From Deinococcus hopiensis KR-140 (lineage in GTDB: Bacteria; Deinococcota; Deinococci; Deinococcales; Deinococcaceae), in the NCBI GenBank assembly GCA_943327755.2, contig CALPYF020000020.1:14674-78673 (forward strand): DNA of 64,000 bases. The letters run 5' to 3'. The notes beneath the pieces are model-generated. The model was given only the letters and a program-made list of their open reading frames with translations. It was not told the origin of the DNA and did no database searches. This document shows positions 54,711-63,875 of the stretch, one piece after another (within the stretch, counting starts at the first letter, position 1; the number at the start of each line of letters is the position of its first letter). A program made the position numbers and the translations under genes.

Positions 54711-54777
54711 CGTTTCATCCGAGCGGAGGCGACTCGCAGAGCTGCCCCGCAGAGGAGGAGGACAGGCGGCCTCTGCA
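54711..54777 (+). repeat. Structured intergenic repeat, copy D (degenerate)
   Basis: CCGAGCGGA, GACTCGCAGAGCTG and GCAGAGG match the core of copy A (23634-23665) in order. The hairpins are not recognisable and the right end merges with the dtxR stop. Confidence 0.55.
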
Positions 54778-55440
54778 TCAGGTCGTCTGCACGTGGATCT
54801 GCGCGGCGACGCCCAGCGAGAGGGTCAGGGTGTGGTCGGTCGCCCAGACGGTCAGGGTGCCCAGCGCGGCGTCCACGGCGTCCAGCCGCAGTGGCGCGCC
54901 CGGCGTGAGCCCGGCGGCCATCATGGCCCGCAGCTGGTCGGCGTCGCCGTCCGGGACGCGCGCCACGGTCGCGGTGTCCCCGACGGCCAGCTGGGACAGG
55001 CGCCGCTGCGGCTGGTGCGGCAGTTCGCCGTCCAGGGTGGGGATCGGGTCGCCGTGCGGGTCGTGCGTGGGGTCGCCCAGCCACGCCGCGATGCGGGCCT
55101 CCAGCCGTTCGCTCAGGGCGTGTTCCAGCCGCTCGGCCTCCTCGTGCACCTCGTCCAGCGGGACGCCCAGCGCGCGGTGCAGGAACAGTTCCAGCAGCCG
55201 GTGGTGCCGCAGGACCTCCAGCGCGACCCGTTCGCCCTCGGCGGTCAGCTGGGCGCCCTGGTACGGCGCGTGCGACACGAGGCCCTGCTCGGTCAGCTTG
55301 CGGAGCATGCCGGTCACGCTGGCCGGGGCGACCTCCAGCGCCGCCGCGAGGGCCTGGGTGTTCACCTTGCCCGCCTGCCCCAGCGTGTACAGGTGCTTCA
55401 GGTAATCCTCCGCCGAGCGGGACAGGGAACGGCCGGTCAT
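54778..55440 (-). CDS. DtxR/MntR-family metalloregulator
   Basis: Iron- or manganese-responsive repressor of 220 residues. An N-terminal winged helix (SAEDYLKHLYTLGQAGKVNTQALAAALEVAPASVTGMLRKL) is followed by the dimerisation/metal domain. That domain has EVLRHHRLLELFLHRALGVPLDEVHEEAERLEHALS, where His and Glu ligands occur. A C-terminal FeoA/SH3-like domain (TATVARVPDGDADQLRAMMAAGLTPG) ends it. Deinococcus manganese homeostasis is important for its radiation tolerance, and a DtxR of this type regulates it there. It heads the cobalamin gene run, though repeat copy D lies between. Confidence 0.9.
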   Translation of the reverse strand: MTGRSLSRSAEDYLKHLYTLGQAGKVNTQALAAALEVAPASVTGMLRKLTEQGLVSHAPYQGAQLTAEGERVALEVLRHHRLLELFLHRALGVPLDEVHEEAERLEHALSERLEARIAAWLGDPTHDPHGDPIPTLDGELPHQPQRRLSQLAVGDTATVARVPDGDADQLRAMMAAGLTPGAPLRLDAVDAALGTLTVWATDHTLTLSLGVAAQIHVQTT

Positions 55441-55468
55441 GCCGCCCAGTGTAGCGGCACCGCAGATG

Positions 55469-55497
55469 GGAACTTTTTCGCGGTGGGGCTCCTCTAA
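55469..55497 (+). promoter_or_regulatory. Sigma-E-like promoter before the ECF sigma gene
   Basis: -35 GGAACTT (55469-55475), 17-nt spacer, -10 TCTAA (55493-55497). This fits the extracytoplasmic sigma consensus and suggests autoregulation. The transcript would start at or next to GTG 55506. Confidence 0.65.
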
Positions 55498-55505
55498 GGT
55501 ATGAG

Positions 55506-56060
55506 GTGCCCTTGAATGATCCGCACGACACCCTGTCCGACCTGCACCTCGCGCGCCTGGCTGCGCGGGACGAGCGGGCCTTCGAGGCGCTCGTGAGAAC
55601 GCACGCGCCGATGGTGCACCGCCTCGCCGCCAGCCTCGTGGGGCCGGGCGCGGCGGACGACATCGTGCAGGAGGTGTTCATCGCCGCGCACAGGGCCCTG
55701 AAGGGGTTCCGGGGCGAGGCGAGCCTGAGCACCTGGCTGCACCGCATCACCCTGAATGCCTGCCACAGGGCACTCGGCGCGCGGCAGACCGTGACGCTGG
55801 AGGACACCCCCGAACCCCACGCGCCGCACGACCCGGCCCGCGCGGGCGAGCAGGCGCAGGTCCGCGACCGTCTGGCCCGCGCGCTGGCGCAGCTGCCGCC
55901 CGACCAGCGCGAGGCGGTCGCCCTGCGGGAACTGTCGGGCCTGGATTACGCCGAGATCGCCGCGCTGACCGGCGCGGAACTCGGCACCGTGAAGAGCCGC
56001 ATCAACCGGGGCCGCGCGGCCCTGCGCGCCCTGCTCACCCGCGCCGGAGTGACCCCATGA
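55506..56060 (+). CDS. ECF-type RNA polymerase sigma factor
   Basis: Sigma-70 family factor of 184 residues with regions 2 and 4 only. Region 2 is DERAFEALVRTHAPMVHRLAASLVGPGAADDIVQEVFIAAHRAL; region 4 is LAQLPPDQREAVALRELSGLDYAEIAALTGAELGTVKSRINRGRAALR. It starts at GTG 55506 right after a sigma-E-like promoter and overlaps a probable anti-sigma gene by 4 nt (ATGA). The regulon visible here is its own operon and the DUF1800 operon. Confidence 0.93.
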   Translation: MPLNDPHDTLSDLHLARLAARDERAFEALVRTHAPMVHRLAASLVGPGAADDIVQEVFIAAHRALKGFRGEASLSTWLHRITLNACHRALGARQTVTLEDTPEPHAPHDPARAGEQAQVRDRLARALAQLPPDQREAVALRELSGLDYAEIAALTGAELGTVKSRINRGRAALRALLTRAGVTP

Positions 56061-56332
56061 CCCACCCCACCGACCGTCACACAGACGACTTCGACGATCT
56101 CGACACCCTGCTCGCGCAGGCCCGCACCCTTGGCCCCGCCGACCTGGGCGCCGCCGACCGCTTCCTGACCCGCCGCCGCGCCGCCCGGAGCCGCAACCGC
56201 GCGGGGTGGCTGACCGGCGCACTCGCCTCGGCAGCCCTGGTGGCGGGCCTGATCGTGCTGCGCCCCGCCACGCCGCTGCCCAGCAGCGCCGCGTACGACG
56301 CCTATCAGAGCGCCTGGGGAGCCGACTGGTGA
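56057..56332 (+). CDS. Probable anti-sigma factor (single-pass membrane protein)
   Basis: A 91-residue protein: acidic cytoplasmic N-terminus (DDFDDLDTLLAQARTLGPADLGA), a short basic stretch (RRRAARSRNR), one membrane helix (WLTGALASAALVAGLIVL, about 50-67) and a short outer tail. Topology and the 4-nt overlap with the sigma gene mark it as the anti-sigma factor, though no zinc-binding HxxxCxxC is present. It also overlaps the next gene by 4 nt. Confidence 0.75.
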   Translation: MTHPTDRHTDDFDDLDTLLAQARTLGPADLGAADRFLTRRRAARSRNRAGWLTGALASAALVAGLIVLRPATPLPSSAAYDAYQSAWGADW

Positions 56333-57096
56333 GGCGCCCCCTGACCCTGCTCCTGCTGACGCTGGGCACCGCGCACGCGGGCGACCTTGAGGACGTGCAG
56401 GCCGCCCTGAAGCAGGCCCGCACGCAGGTGGCGCGCGGGCAGGCCGAGGTGACCGTGCTGTTCCCGCCGCGCGCCACCCCCACCCGCGCCGCCGCGCAGC
56501 TGCCCGCCCTGACCGTGCGGCCCGCGCTGCTGGCCAGGAACTTCAGCGTGACCCGCACCGGCACCGAGCAGGTCGCCGGGCGCGACGCGGCCCGTTTCAC
56601 CCTGACCCCCAAGGTCGGGGACGCGGCGCGCTGGACGCTGTGGGTGGACCTGAAGTGGAACGTGCCGCTGGCCTTCGAGGAACGCGGCGCGGACGGCACG
56701 CTGGCCCGCCGCGCCGCCCTGACCCGCGTGCAGCCTGCCCCGGCCCGCGCGACCCGCCCGGCCCCGCCCGCCGCGCCCGCTGGCCTGCGCGTCGCCCTGA
56801 CCCGCGCCCTGCCGGGCCTGAGGCTCCCGCCCGGGTTCACGCCCGTGGGCGTGCAGCCGCGCGGGCAGGGGCTGGAGGTGGCCCTGACCGACGGCCTGAA
56901 CGGCCTGACGCTGGTCGTCGCCCCGCAGGACGTGAAGGCCGCGCCCGGTGTGGCCTCGCGCCGCGTCGGGCAGCGGTTTGTGTGGCTGGTCGGGAACCTG
57001 CCGCAGCCCACGCTGCAGGCCGCGCTGGCGGGCGTCCGCAGCGCGACGCCGGACCCGCTGGGAACTTTTTCGGCCCCCGCCGACTCCAATCCATAA
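56329..57096 (+). CDS. RseB/MucB-like periplasmic regulator
   Basis: An exported 255-residue protein from GTG 56329 (signal peptide MRRPLTLLLLTLGTAHA). The mature part has FSVTRTGTEQVAGRDAARFTLTPK and WTLWVDLKWNVPLAFEERGADGTLARRAALT, the lipoprotein-carrier-like fold of RseB/MucB, with a Pro/Ala linker and a C-terminal domain. RseB senses envelope damage and shields the anti-sigma factor from cleavage, which fits its place third after sigma and anti-sigma. The second sigma-E-like promoter lies in its last codons. Confidence 0.8.
   Translation: MRRPLTLLLLTLGTAHAGDLEDVQAALKQARTQVARGQAEVTVLFPPRATPTRAAAQLPALTVRPALLARNFSVTRTGTEQVAGRDAARFTLTPKVGDAARWTLWVDLKWNVPLAFEERGADGTLARRAALTRVQPAPARATRPAPPAAPAGLRVALTRALPGLRLPPGFTPVGVQPRGQGLEVALTDGLNGLTLVVAPQDVKAAPGVASRRVGQRFVWLVGNLPQPTLQAALAGVRSATPDPLGTFSAPADSNP
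57061..57090 (+). promoter_or_regulatory. Second sigma-E-like promoter, before the DUF1800 gene
   Basis: -35 GGAACTT (57061-57067), 17-nt spacer, -10 TCCAAT (57085-57090). It shares GGGAACTTTTTCG and spacing with the promoter at 55469, and lies inside the 3' end of the RseB-like gene. Confidence 0.6.
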
Positions 57097-57140
57097 CGCC
57101 CCCCCACCCGGTCCCTGACCGCCGCCGCAAGGAGTTCCGC

Positions 57141-58406
57141 ATGTCCCTGACCCCCCTGTCCCGCCCCCTGACCGCCGAGGACGCCGCGCACTTCCTGCGC
57201 CGCACTGCCTTCGGCGCGACCGACGAGCAGATCCGCGCCCTGGTCGGCCAGAAAGCCCAGGACGTGGCCCGCGCGGCCCTGGCCTTCGATCAGAGCGTCG
57301 CGCCCGGCAATCCCTTCGATCCCCTGCAGGGCGCGACGCCCGGCGCCGCCCTGCAACTCGGGCGCGGCGCGTGGCTGTACGAACTCGCGTACGGCCCGCA
57401 CCCGCTGCGCGAGAAACTGGCCCTGACCTGGAGCAACCACTTCGTGATCGCCACCGACAAGGTCCGCAACGTGCCCGCCGTCGCGGACTACCTGAACCTG
57501 CTGCGCCGCCACGCCGCCACGCGGTCCTTCGAACGCTTCACGCTGGAGGTCGCGCAGTCCCCGGCCATGCTGCGGTACCTCGACAACGACCAGAACCGCA
57601 AGGGCAAACCGAACGAGAACTTCAGCCGGGAACTGCTGGAACTGTTCACGACCGGCATCGGCGCGTACACCGAAAACGACGTGCGCGAGGGGGCCCGCGC
57701 CCTGACCGGCTGGTCCTACCAGGGCGGGCGCGGCAACAAGCAGTACCTCGAGCAGCCGCGCTTCGTGTACCAGCCGCAGCAGCACGACGACGGGAAGAAG
57801 ACGTACCTGGGCCAGAGCGGCGCCCTGAAGGGCGAGGACATCGTCCGGATCGCGACCTCACACCCGGCCACCGCGACCTTCGTGAGCCGCAAACTGCACC
57901 GCGCGTTCCTGGCCGACACCCCCGACGACGCGGCCGTCCGGGGCAGCGCTGAGACCTGGACCCGCACGAAGGGCGACGTGATGGCCGTCCTGACCGAACT
58001 GCTCGCCAGCGAGGCCTTCTACGCCAGCCGCTCGCGCATCATCCGCTCGCCCATCGAGTTCCTGGTGGGCGGCATCCGCACGCTGGGCCAGCCGAAGATC
58101 GACGCGCGCTCCCTGCTGAACCTCGCCGGAACCGCCGGACGCATGGGACAGGTGCTGCTGGAACCCGACACCGTCAAGGGCTGGGACGGCGGCCGCGAGT
58201 GGATCAACGACACCACCCTGCTGCTGCGCATGCAGGTCGCCGCCGCGCTGACCATGGGCTCCAAGGCCCCCAACCTCGACACCCCGCCCAGCCTGCTGGC
58301 CCTGACCGGCCAGGAACGCCCGGCGGGCGCGGTGCTCCTGAGCAGCCTCAAGGGCCGCCAGCGCACGTACCTGAGCCTGATCAGCCCCGAATTCCAGCTC
58401 GCCTGA
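57141..58406 (+). CDS. DUF1800 domain protein
   Basis: A 421-residue protein of the DUF1800 family: N-terminal LTAEDAAHFLRRTAFGATDEQI, central LREKLALTWSNHFVIATDK, NENFSRELLELFTTGIGAYTENDVREGARALTGW and the late IRSPIEFLVGGIRTLG. DUF1800 genes almost always precede a DUF1501 gene, as here, and the pair is suspected to act on cell-surface material; the reaction is unknown. No signal peptide is seen. AAGGAG lies before the ATG. The longer upstream frame is a shadow of the RseB-like gene. Confidence 0.9.
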   Translation: MSLTPLSRPLTAEDAAHFLRRTAFGATDEQIRALVGQKAQDVARAALAFDQSVAPGNPFDPLQGATPGAALQLGRGAWLYELAYGPHPLREKLALTWSNHFVIATDKVRNVPAVADYLNLLRRHAATRSFERFTLEVAQSPAMLRYLDNDQNRKGKPNENFSRELLELFTTGIGAYTENDVREGARALTGWSYQGGRGNKQYLEQPRFVYQPQQHDDGKKTYLGQSGALKGEDIVRIATSHPATATFVSRKLHRAFLADTPDDAAVRGSAETWTRTKGDVMAVLTELLASEAFYASRSRIIRSPIEFLVGGIRTLGQPKIDARSLLNLAGTAGRMGQVLLEPDTVKGWDGGREWINDTTLLLRMQVAAALTMGSKAPNLDTPPSLLALTGQERPAGAVLLSSLKGRQRTYLSLISPEFQLA

Positions 58407-58425
58407 CCCCCCGGAGGAGTGCCCC

Positions 58426-59594
<1,169 letters not shown>

Positions 59595-59598
<4 letters not shown>

Positions 59599-60107
59599 AC
59601 GCCCGCGCACGCGGCGCCCACGTGCACAGGGGCAGTGTGAAAGGGGTCGGGCTGACGCTGGGGGCACTCGTGCTGCTCTCGCCGCTGCTCAGCCCCGCCG
59701 GGGCGCTGCCCCGCTACCGCATCCAGGCCGCGCCGCAACTGCACCTGACCGAAGAGAACGAGCTGTGGGAGCTGGACCGCCGCGTCATGCCCTGCACGTA
59801 CTGCCACGTGAACGCAGATGGCGGCGCGCCCTGGAACCCGTTCGGGCAGGCTATCCAGGCCACCTTCGCCAGCGAGGCCAGAGAGGGACGGCACCTGACC
59901 TTCCCGCAGGCGCTGTCCACCCTCCTGAAGGCCGATACCGACGCGGACGGCGACGGCTATCCGGACGCGCTGGAGGTCTACGCGAAGACCCTTCCCGGCG
60001 ACCCGGCCAGCCGACCCGGGCAGCCCCTGGACGAGCTCCGAGCGGCGTTCGCGGCGGCCGGAGGAGCCGAGCAGTTCGCCGCGCCGAAGAAGAAGGCGGG
60101 AAAATAA
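59595..60107 (+). CDS. Exported CXXCH protein with calcium-binding-type repeat
   Basis: A 170-residue protein with a signal peptide after a basic N-terminus (GLTLGALVLLSPLLSPAGA). A single haem-c type motif CTYCH lies in MPCTYCHVNADGGAPWNPFG, and DTDADGDGYPDALEV is a thrombospondin-3/EF-hand-like calcium motif. It may be a small c-type cytochrome or a structural partner of the DUF1501 protein; the Lys-rich end (KKKAGK) is unusual. GTG 59595 overlaps the DUF1501 stop by 4 nt. Its stop codon lies in the A-tract of the promoter-terminator repeat. Confidence 0.75.
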
Positions 60108-60174
60108 AAAAGCCGCCTCTCGGGCGGTGATGTCAAAAACTATAGCGCGGTATACAGGGCGGGTCAAGGGTATG
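60106..60174 (-). repeat. Promoter-terminator repeat, copy 2 (candidate tiny RNA)
   Basis: Read leftward: -35 TTGACC (60162-60167), 17-nt spacer, -10 TATAGT (60139-60144), then the GC hairpin and T6. It is almost identical to 45003-45073 over its whole length, including the spacer. The predicted RNA is again about 30-35 nt and runs against the CXXCH gene. Confidence 0.75.
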
Positions 60175-60188
60175 CGGTGAAAGCAGAA

Positions 60189-60222
60189 GAGGGGTGGCTT
60201 CAGTCTGAGGAGGCCACCCCTC
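60189..60222 (-). terminator. Terminator of thrB
   Basis: GAGGGGTGGC (60189-60198) and GCCACCCCTC (60213-60222) form a 10-bp stem; leftward the sequence continues TTCTGCTTTC. Confidence 0.7.
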
Positions 60223-60290
60223 CCTCTTGTTCACGCTCTGGCTTCCCGGCTCCCTTGAACCGGCAGACCACGGCAGCCCGGGAGGACCGG

Positions 60291-61226
60291 TCAGGTGCGC
60301 TCGACCAGGGTGCCAGCCGTGTCGATCGGGAAGTCGAGCACCCGCCCTTCCAGGCCGTTGCGGGTCATGACGCCGTGCAGGTAGGCGTGCAGGGGCGCGG
60401 TGGGTTCGCGGGTGTCGTGGAAGCACAGCACGGTGGGGCCGGCCCCACTGAGGGCCGCGCCGAGCGCGCCGTGCTTCCAGGCCTCTTCCAGGATGTCGCT
60501 CAGGCCGGGTACCAGGGGTGCGCGCCAGATCTGGTGGATGTAGTCCTGCATGGCGTGCCGCAGCAGATCCAGGCGCCCCTGCGCGAGGGCGGCGGCCAGC
60601 AGCGCCGCGTGCGACAGGGCGTGCACGGCGTCGGCGCGGCTGTACTCCTTGGGCAGCACGGCGCGGGCCTTGCTGGTGCTCAGCTCGAAGTCCGGGATCA
60701 GGACGGTCACGCCCAGGTGGGCGGGCGGGTCCAGTCGGACGTAGTGCGTGCCGAGTTTGTCCAGTGTGGCGACGACGATCCCGCCGAACAGGGCCGGGGC
60801 GACGTTGTCCGGGTGGCCTTCCTCGCGCGCGGCGACGTCCAGTACCGTCAGATCGTCCAGGGGCTTTCCCAGCAGTTCGTTCCCGGCGACGATCCCGGCG
60901 ACCAGTGCGGCGGCGCTGCTGCCCAGGCCGCGCGCCAGGGGCACGTCGGTCTCGATCTCGATGCGGGCGGGTGGCAGGGGGCGCCCGGCACGCCGCGCGG
61001 CCAGCTGCATGGCGCGGTACACGTAGTTGCTCTCGTCGGCGGGCGTGCCGCCCAGTTCTGCGCCCAGGGGCACGATTTCGGTGGTGGGCTGCGGGGTGAC
61101 GCGCAGGGTGGTGTACAGCGGGACGCTCAGGCCCAGGCTGTCGAAGCCGGGACCCAGGTTGGCACTGCTGGCCGGGGCACGCACCGTGAACGGTGTGATC
61201 TGGGGTGGGGGTGGGGTTCCGGGCAT
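60291..61226 (-). CDS. thrB: Homoserine kinase
   Basis: GHMP-family kinase phosphorylating homoserine in threonine synthesis. From ATG 61224-61226 it has 311 residues: TVRAPASSANLGPGFDSLGL, the phosphate loop PLARGLGSSAAALVAGI, EGHPDNVAPALFGG and the C-terminal ALGAALSGAGPTVLC. GGAGG lies 9 nt before the ATG; an in-frame ATG 27 nt further upstream lacks one. No other thr genes are adjacent. The upstream gap (61227-61549) holds an inverted repeat and the leader of the GlsB-type gene. Confidence 0.95.
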   Translation of the reverse strand: MPGTPPPPQITPFTVRAPASSANLGPGFDSLGLSVPLYTTLRVTPQPTTEIVPLGAELGGTPADESNYVYRAMQLAARRAGRPLPPARIEIETDVPLARGLGSSAAALVAGIVAGNELLGKPLDDLTVLDVAAREEGHPDNVAPALFGGIVVATLDKLGTHYVRLDPPAHLGVTVLIPDFELSTSKARAVLPKEYSRADAVHALSHAALLAAALAQGRLDLLRHAMQDYIHQIWRAPLVPGLSDILEEAWKHGALGAALSGAGPTVLCFHDTREPTAPLHAYLHGVMTRNGLEGRVLDFPIDTAGTLVERT

Positions 61227-61288
61227 GGGGTGGGGCCTCCGTGTGCCCGCCATGCTACTCAGCTGGCGGGGCCGGTGCGGGGCTCGGG

Positions 61289-61327
61289 GTAAGACAATTT
61301 GAGGAGGCAGGGCGGCAACTGTCTTAC
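61289..61327. repeat. Inverted repeat upstream of thrB
   Basis: GTAAGACA (61289-61296) and TGTCTTAC (61320-61327) are perfect 8-bp arms 23 nt apart, 63 nt before the thrB start. They could be operator half sites or a leader hairpin. Confidence 0.45.
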
Positions 61328-61549
61328 GGGTCAGGTCAGAAATGAGCGTCAGGCAGGGCATCCGGGCCTCCTTTCCTTAGGGCAGATTTGCGGGACATCC
61401 ATCCCACCTTCAACCGCTCTTGAGAAAGTACGGATCTCCACAATCGGAGGTTTTGACGGGTCGCATGCTGCGTTCACAACGAACGGTTCACAGCGAACGC
61501 GGGAATCGTTGAATCTCACGCAAGAGTCAAATAAACGGAGGTAGGAATC

Positions 61550-61819
61550 ATGGGTTGGATCATTACTATTCTGGTTGGTGCACTGTGCGGCTGGCTCGCG
61601 AGCCTCATCATGAAGACGGACGCTCAGCAGGGCGCCATCGCCAACATCCTGATCGGTATCGTGGGGAGCCTTCTGGCCCAGGCGATCTTCGGCAGCTGGC
61701 TGAACATCGGCGGCGCCGACGTGGCGGGCAACGGCTTCAGCTTCTGGAGCATCGTGTGGGGTGTGGTCGGCAGCGTGGTGCTGATCGCCGTCCTTAAGGC
61801 TCTGCGCGTTCTGCGCTAA
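61550..61819 (+). CDS. GlsB/YeaQ/YmgE-family membrane protein
   Basis: An 89-residue protein of the transglycosylase-associated family (MGWIITILVGALCGWLASLIM). Three membrane helices and the characteristic GWLASLIMK, NILIGIVGSLLAQ and SIVWGVVGSVVLIAVLKAL segments are clear. Relatives are stress-induced membrane proteins of unknown mechanism. GGAGG precedes the ATG. The leader (61430-61549) contains short direct repeats (TTCACAACGAACGG and TTCACAGCGAACGC). A hairpin terminator with T5 follows. Confidence 0.88.
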   Translation: MGWIITILVGALCGWLASLIMKTDAQQGAIANILIGIVGSLLAQAIFGSWLNIGGADVAGNGFSFWSIVWGVVGSVVLIAVLKALRVLR

Positions 61820-61839
61820 ACTGCGTCACGAACCCCCAG

Positions 61840-61866
61840 ACCGGACAGGCCCTGTGCCCGTCCGGT
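61840..61866 (+). terminator. Terminator after the GlsB-type gene
   Basis: ACCGGAC (61840-61846) and GTCCGGT (61860-61866) pair around 13 nt and are followed by TTTTG. Confidence 0.75.
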
Positions 61867-61992
61867 TTTTGCTGTTTCCTGTCAGGGACGGGTGGGATGA
61901 GTCAGGAGGGAGGGGTGCCGCAGAGGGGCTGGCAGGGACTGGCGCCCGTGTCCCGCTGTGCGCGAACCCTTAAGGTGTGTCCCCCTCCCCCT

Positions 61993-62022
61993 TTGCCTGC
62001 TGCCGCTCTGGTGTGCTACATT
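61993..62022 (+). promoter_or_regulatory. Probable rpmB promoter
   Basis: -35 TTGCCT (61993-61998), 18-nt spacer, -10 TACATT (62017-62022), about 100 nt before the rpmB start. Otherwise the 300-bp gap (61820-62120) contains only the upstream terminator and this leader. Confidence 0.5.
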
Positions 62023-62120
62023 CGGACGGCTTGTCTGATGTGGGCTGGCGCGGCACGGCACCCAGAACGGGTACCCCCCCGGCTCAGAAGGAACCATCAG
62101 ACTCAAGAAGGAGAGTCATC

Positions 62121-62336
62121 ATGGCGAAAGTGTGCGAAGTGTGCGGTAAGGGGCCGATTGTGGTGAACTCGGTCATCCGCCGTGGTAAGGCCCGCGCTGC
62201 GGGCGGCGTGGGTCGTAAGGTCACGGGCGTCACCAAACGTGTGCAGAAGCCCAATCTGCAGCCCCTGACGGTCACCCGCGGCGGCGTGAGCCTGCGCCTG
62301 CGCGTGTGCAGCAAGTGCCGTAAGGCCGTTGCCTGA
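62121..62336 (+). CDS. rpmB: Ribosomal protein bL28
   Basis: Large-subunit protein of 71 residues from ATG 62121 behind AAGGAG: MAKVCEVCGKGPIVVNSVIRRG onwards, ending SLRLRVCSKCRKAVA. Both CxxC pairs are present (CEVC and CSKC), so this is the zinc-binding form of bL28. The longer upstream frame is not coding. It is monocistronic, with a strong hairpin 90 nt downstream. Confidence 0.96.
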   Translation: MAKVCEVCGKGPIVVNSVIRRGKARAAGGVGRKVTGVTKRVQKPNLQPLTVTRGGVSLRLRVCSKCRKAVA

Positions 62337-62425
62337 TTCCGGACCCGGATTTCCTGTCGCCCCCTGCCTGTCCGGTCGGGGGCGACACGCTTTGACAGAT
62401 GTGCGCTGCTAGAGGGCGGCGCTCG

Positions 62426-62478
62426 CCAGAAAAACCAGACCGCCACTCTGCTACAGGGCGGCGGTCTGGTTTTTCTGG
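62426..62478. terminator. Bidirectional terminator between rpmB and lspA
   Basis: The arms 62426-62444 and 62460-62478 are perfect 19-bp inverted copies (second arm GGCGGTCTGGTTTTTCTGG). They give a stem with A5/T5 runs inside it, so it can terminate in both directions between convergent genes. Confidence 0.85.
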
Positions 62479-62486
62479 ACTTCGTA

Positions 62487-63011
62487 TCAGATGCGTGGCT
62501 TGCGGCGATCTCCTAAGAAACTGGCGACGATGAGCAGAATGGTGCCCAGCACCACGCAGGAATCGGCGATGTTGAAGATCGGGAAACTTCCGGCGTTCAG
62601 GGCCTGCGTGATACTGCTCAGGACCGGCGAGTGGATCATGTCCGTCACCTTGCCCTGCCGCAGCCCATCGATCGCGTTCCCGATGGCCCCGGCAGCGATC
62701 ATGCTCAGCGTGACGCTCAGCAGCCGTGGCTGCGGGCGCACGAACAGATAGATCAGGATGCCCAGACCGATCACGAGGCGGCCCAGGGCCAGCGGCGCGG
62801 CGCTGCCGCTGAACATGCTCCAGGCGGCGCCTGTGTTGTACACGAGGACCCAGTCGATCAGCCCCGGAATGAAGGGCTGCGCGGGCGCGTTCTCCTGCAG
62901 GTTCGCCAGTGCCCAGGCTTTCAGGGCCTGATCCGCGACGATCAGCAGCGCGGCAAGGACGAGGGGCAGCCACGCGGGCGCGCGGCGCGGGTGATCGATC
63001 AGGGTGGGCAC
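62487..63011 (-). CDS. lspA: Lipoprotein signal peptidase (signal peptidase II)
   Basis: Membrane aspartyl protease that cuts prolipoprotein signal peptides. The 174-residue protein has four hydrophobic helices and the conserved segments LIVADQALKAWA, YNTGAAWSMF, GNAIDGLRQGKVTDMI (first catalytic Asp) and FPIFNIADSCVVLG (second catalytic Asp). It is convergent with rpmB and lies back to back with luxS. Confidence 0.95.
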   Translation of the reverse strand: MPTLIDHPRRAPAWLPLVLAALLIVADQALKAWALANLQENAPAQPFIPGLIDWVLVYNTGAAWSMFSGSAAPLALGRLVIGLGILIYLFVRPQPRLLSVTLSMIAAGAIGNAIDGLRQGKVTDMIHSPVLSSITQALNAGSFPIFNIADSCVVLGTILLIVASFLGDRRKPRI

Positions 63012-63139
63012 GACGCGCAGTATATGAAGGTGCCCTGCGGCGTGCGAGATTCCTGAGTCTTCACAGTCCGGCCCGTCTATCTATAGGAGTGCGCGGCGCG
63101 TCCCGTTTGACCGGCGCGCAAAGCGGCACAATCAGGCGT

Positions 63140-63607
63140 ATGGCGAACGTCGAATCCTTTGATCTGGATCACACGAAAGTGCAGGCTCCCTACGTCCGGC
63201 TGGCGGGCGTGAAGACCACCCCGCGCGGCGACTCGATCAGCAAGTACGACCTGCGGCTGCTTCAGCCCAATCAGGCGGAGATCGACCCGGCGGCCCTGCA
63301 CACGCTGGAGCACCTGCTCGCCGGCTACCTGCGCGATCACCTGAATGATGTGGTGGACGTCTCCCCGATGGGCTGCCGGACCGGCATGTACATGGCCGTG
63401 ATCGGCGAGCCCGACGAGCAGGGCGTCCTGAAGGCCTTCGAGGCGGCGCTGCGTGACACGGCCGCCCATGACCGCCCGATTCCCGGCGTGAGTGAACTGG
63501 AGTGCGGCAACTACCGCAACCATGACCTGCCGGGGGCGCGGCAGCACGCCGCCGACGCGCTGGCCCAGGGGCTGAAGGTTCAGGAGACCATCCTCCTGCA
63601 ACGCTGA
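63140..63607 (+). CDS. luxS: S-ribosylhomocysteine lyase
   Basis: Metalloenzyme of the activated methyl cycle, cleaving S-ribosylhomocysteine and releasing the autoinducer-2 precursor. From ATG 63140 it has 155 residues. The metal ligands are His54 and His58 (ALHTLEHLLAG) and Cys122 (ELECGNYRNHD), with catalytic Cys79 in SPMGCRTGMYM. A CACAAT box lies 7 nt before the ATG with TTGACC further up, again without a ribosome site, so the message may be leaderless. The long upstream frame is not coding. Confidence 0.96.
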   Translation: MANVESFDLDHTKVQAPYVRLAGVKTTPRGDSISKYDLRLLQPNQAEIDPAALHTLEHLLAGYLRDHLNDVVDVSPMGCRTGMYMAVIGEPDEQGVLKAFEAALRDTAAHDRPIPGVSELECGNYRNHDLPGARQHAADALAQGLKVQETILLQR

Positions 63608-63625
63608 GGCGCCGCGTGCGGACAG

Positions 63626-63647
63626 GGGAGAGGAGATGGGCTCTCCC
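63626..63647 (+). terminator. Terminator of luxS
   Basis: GGGAGAG (63626-63632) and CTCTCCC (63641-63647) pair and are followed by TTTTCTG. Confidence 0.75.
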
Positions 63648-63717
63648 TTTTCTGCTGTCTGGGACGCGTCTGTAGTTCCGGGCGGTGGTGCCTCAAGCAA
63701 CGCTCTGGGGCAGGGTG

Positions 63718-63767
<50 letters not shown>

Positions 63768-63875
63768 TGAAGCATGACAACGAGCGTGAAACGAGCGAGA
63801 GAACGCATATACCAGCGTCTCACCGCCGACTGCCACCCTTCGGGGTGACGGGCGGAGGACGCTAAGAACGAAGAT

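Noticed and set aside
53219..55440. Cobalamin riboswitch upstream of the cob genes
   Set aside because: No B12-box-like conserved core is visible in the gaps; they hold the repeats described instead.
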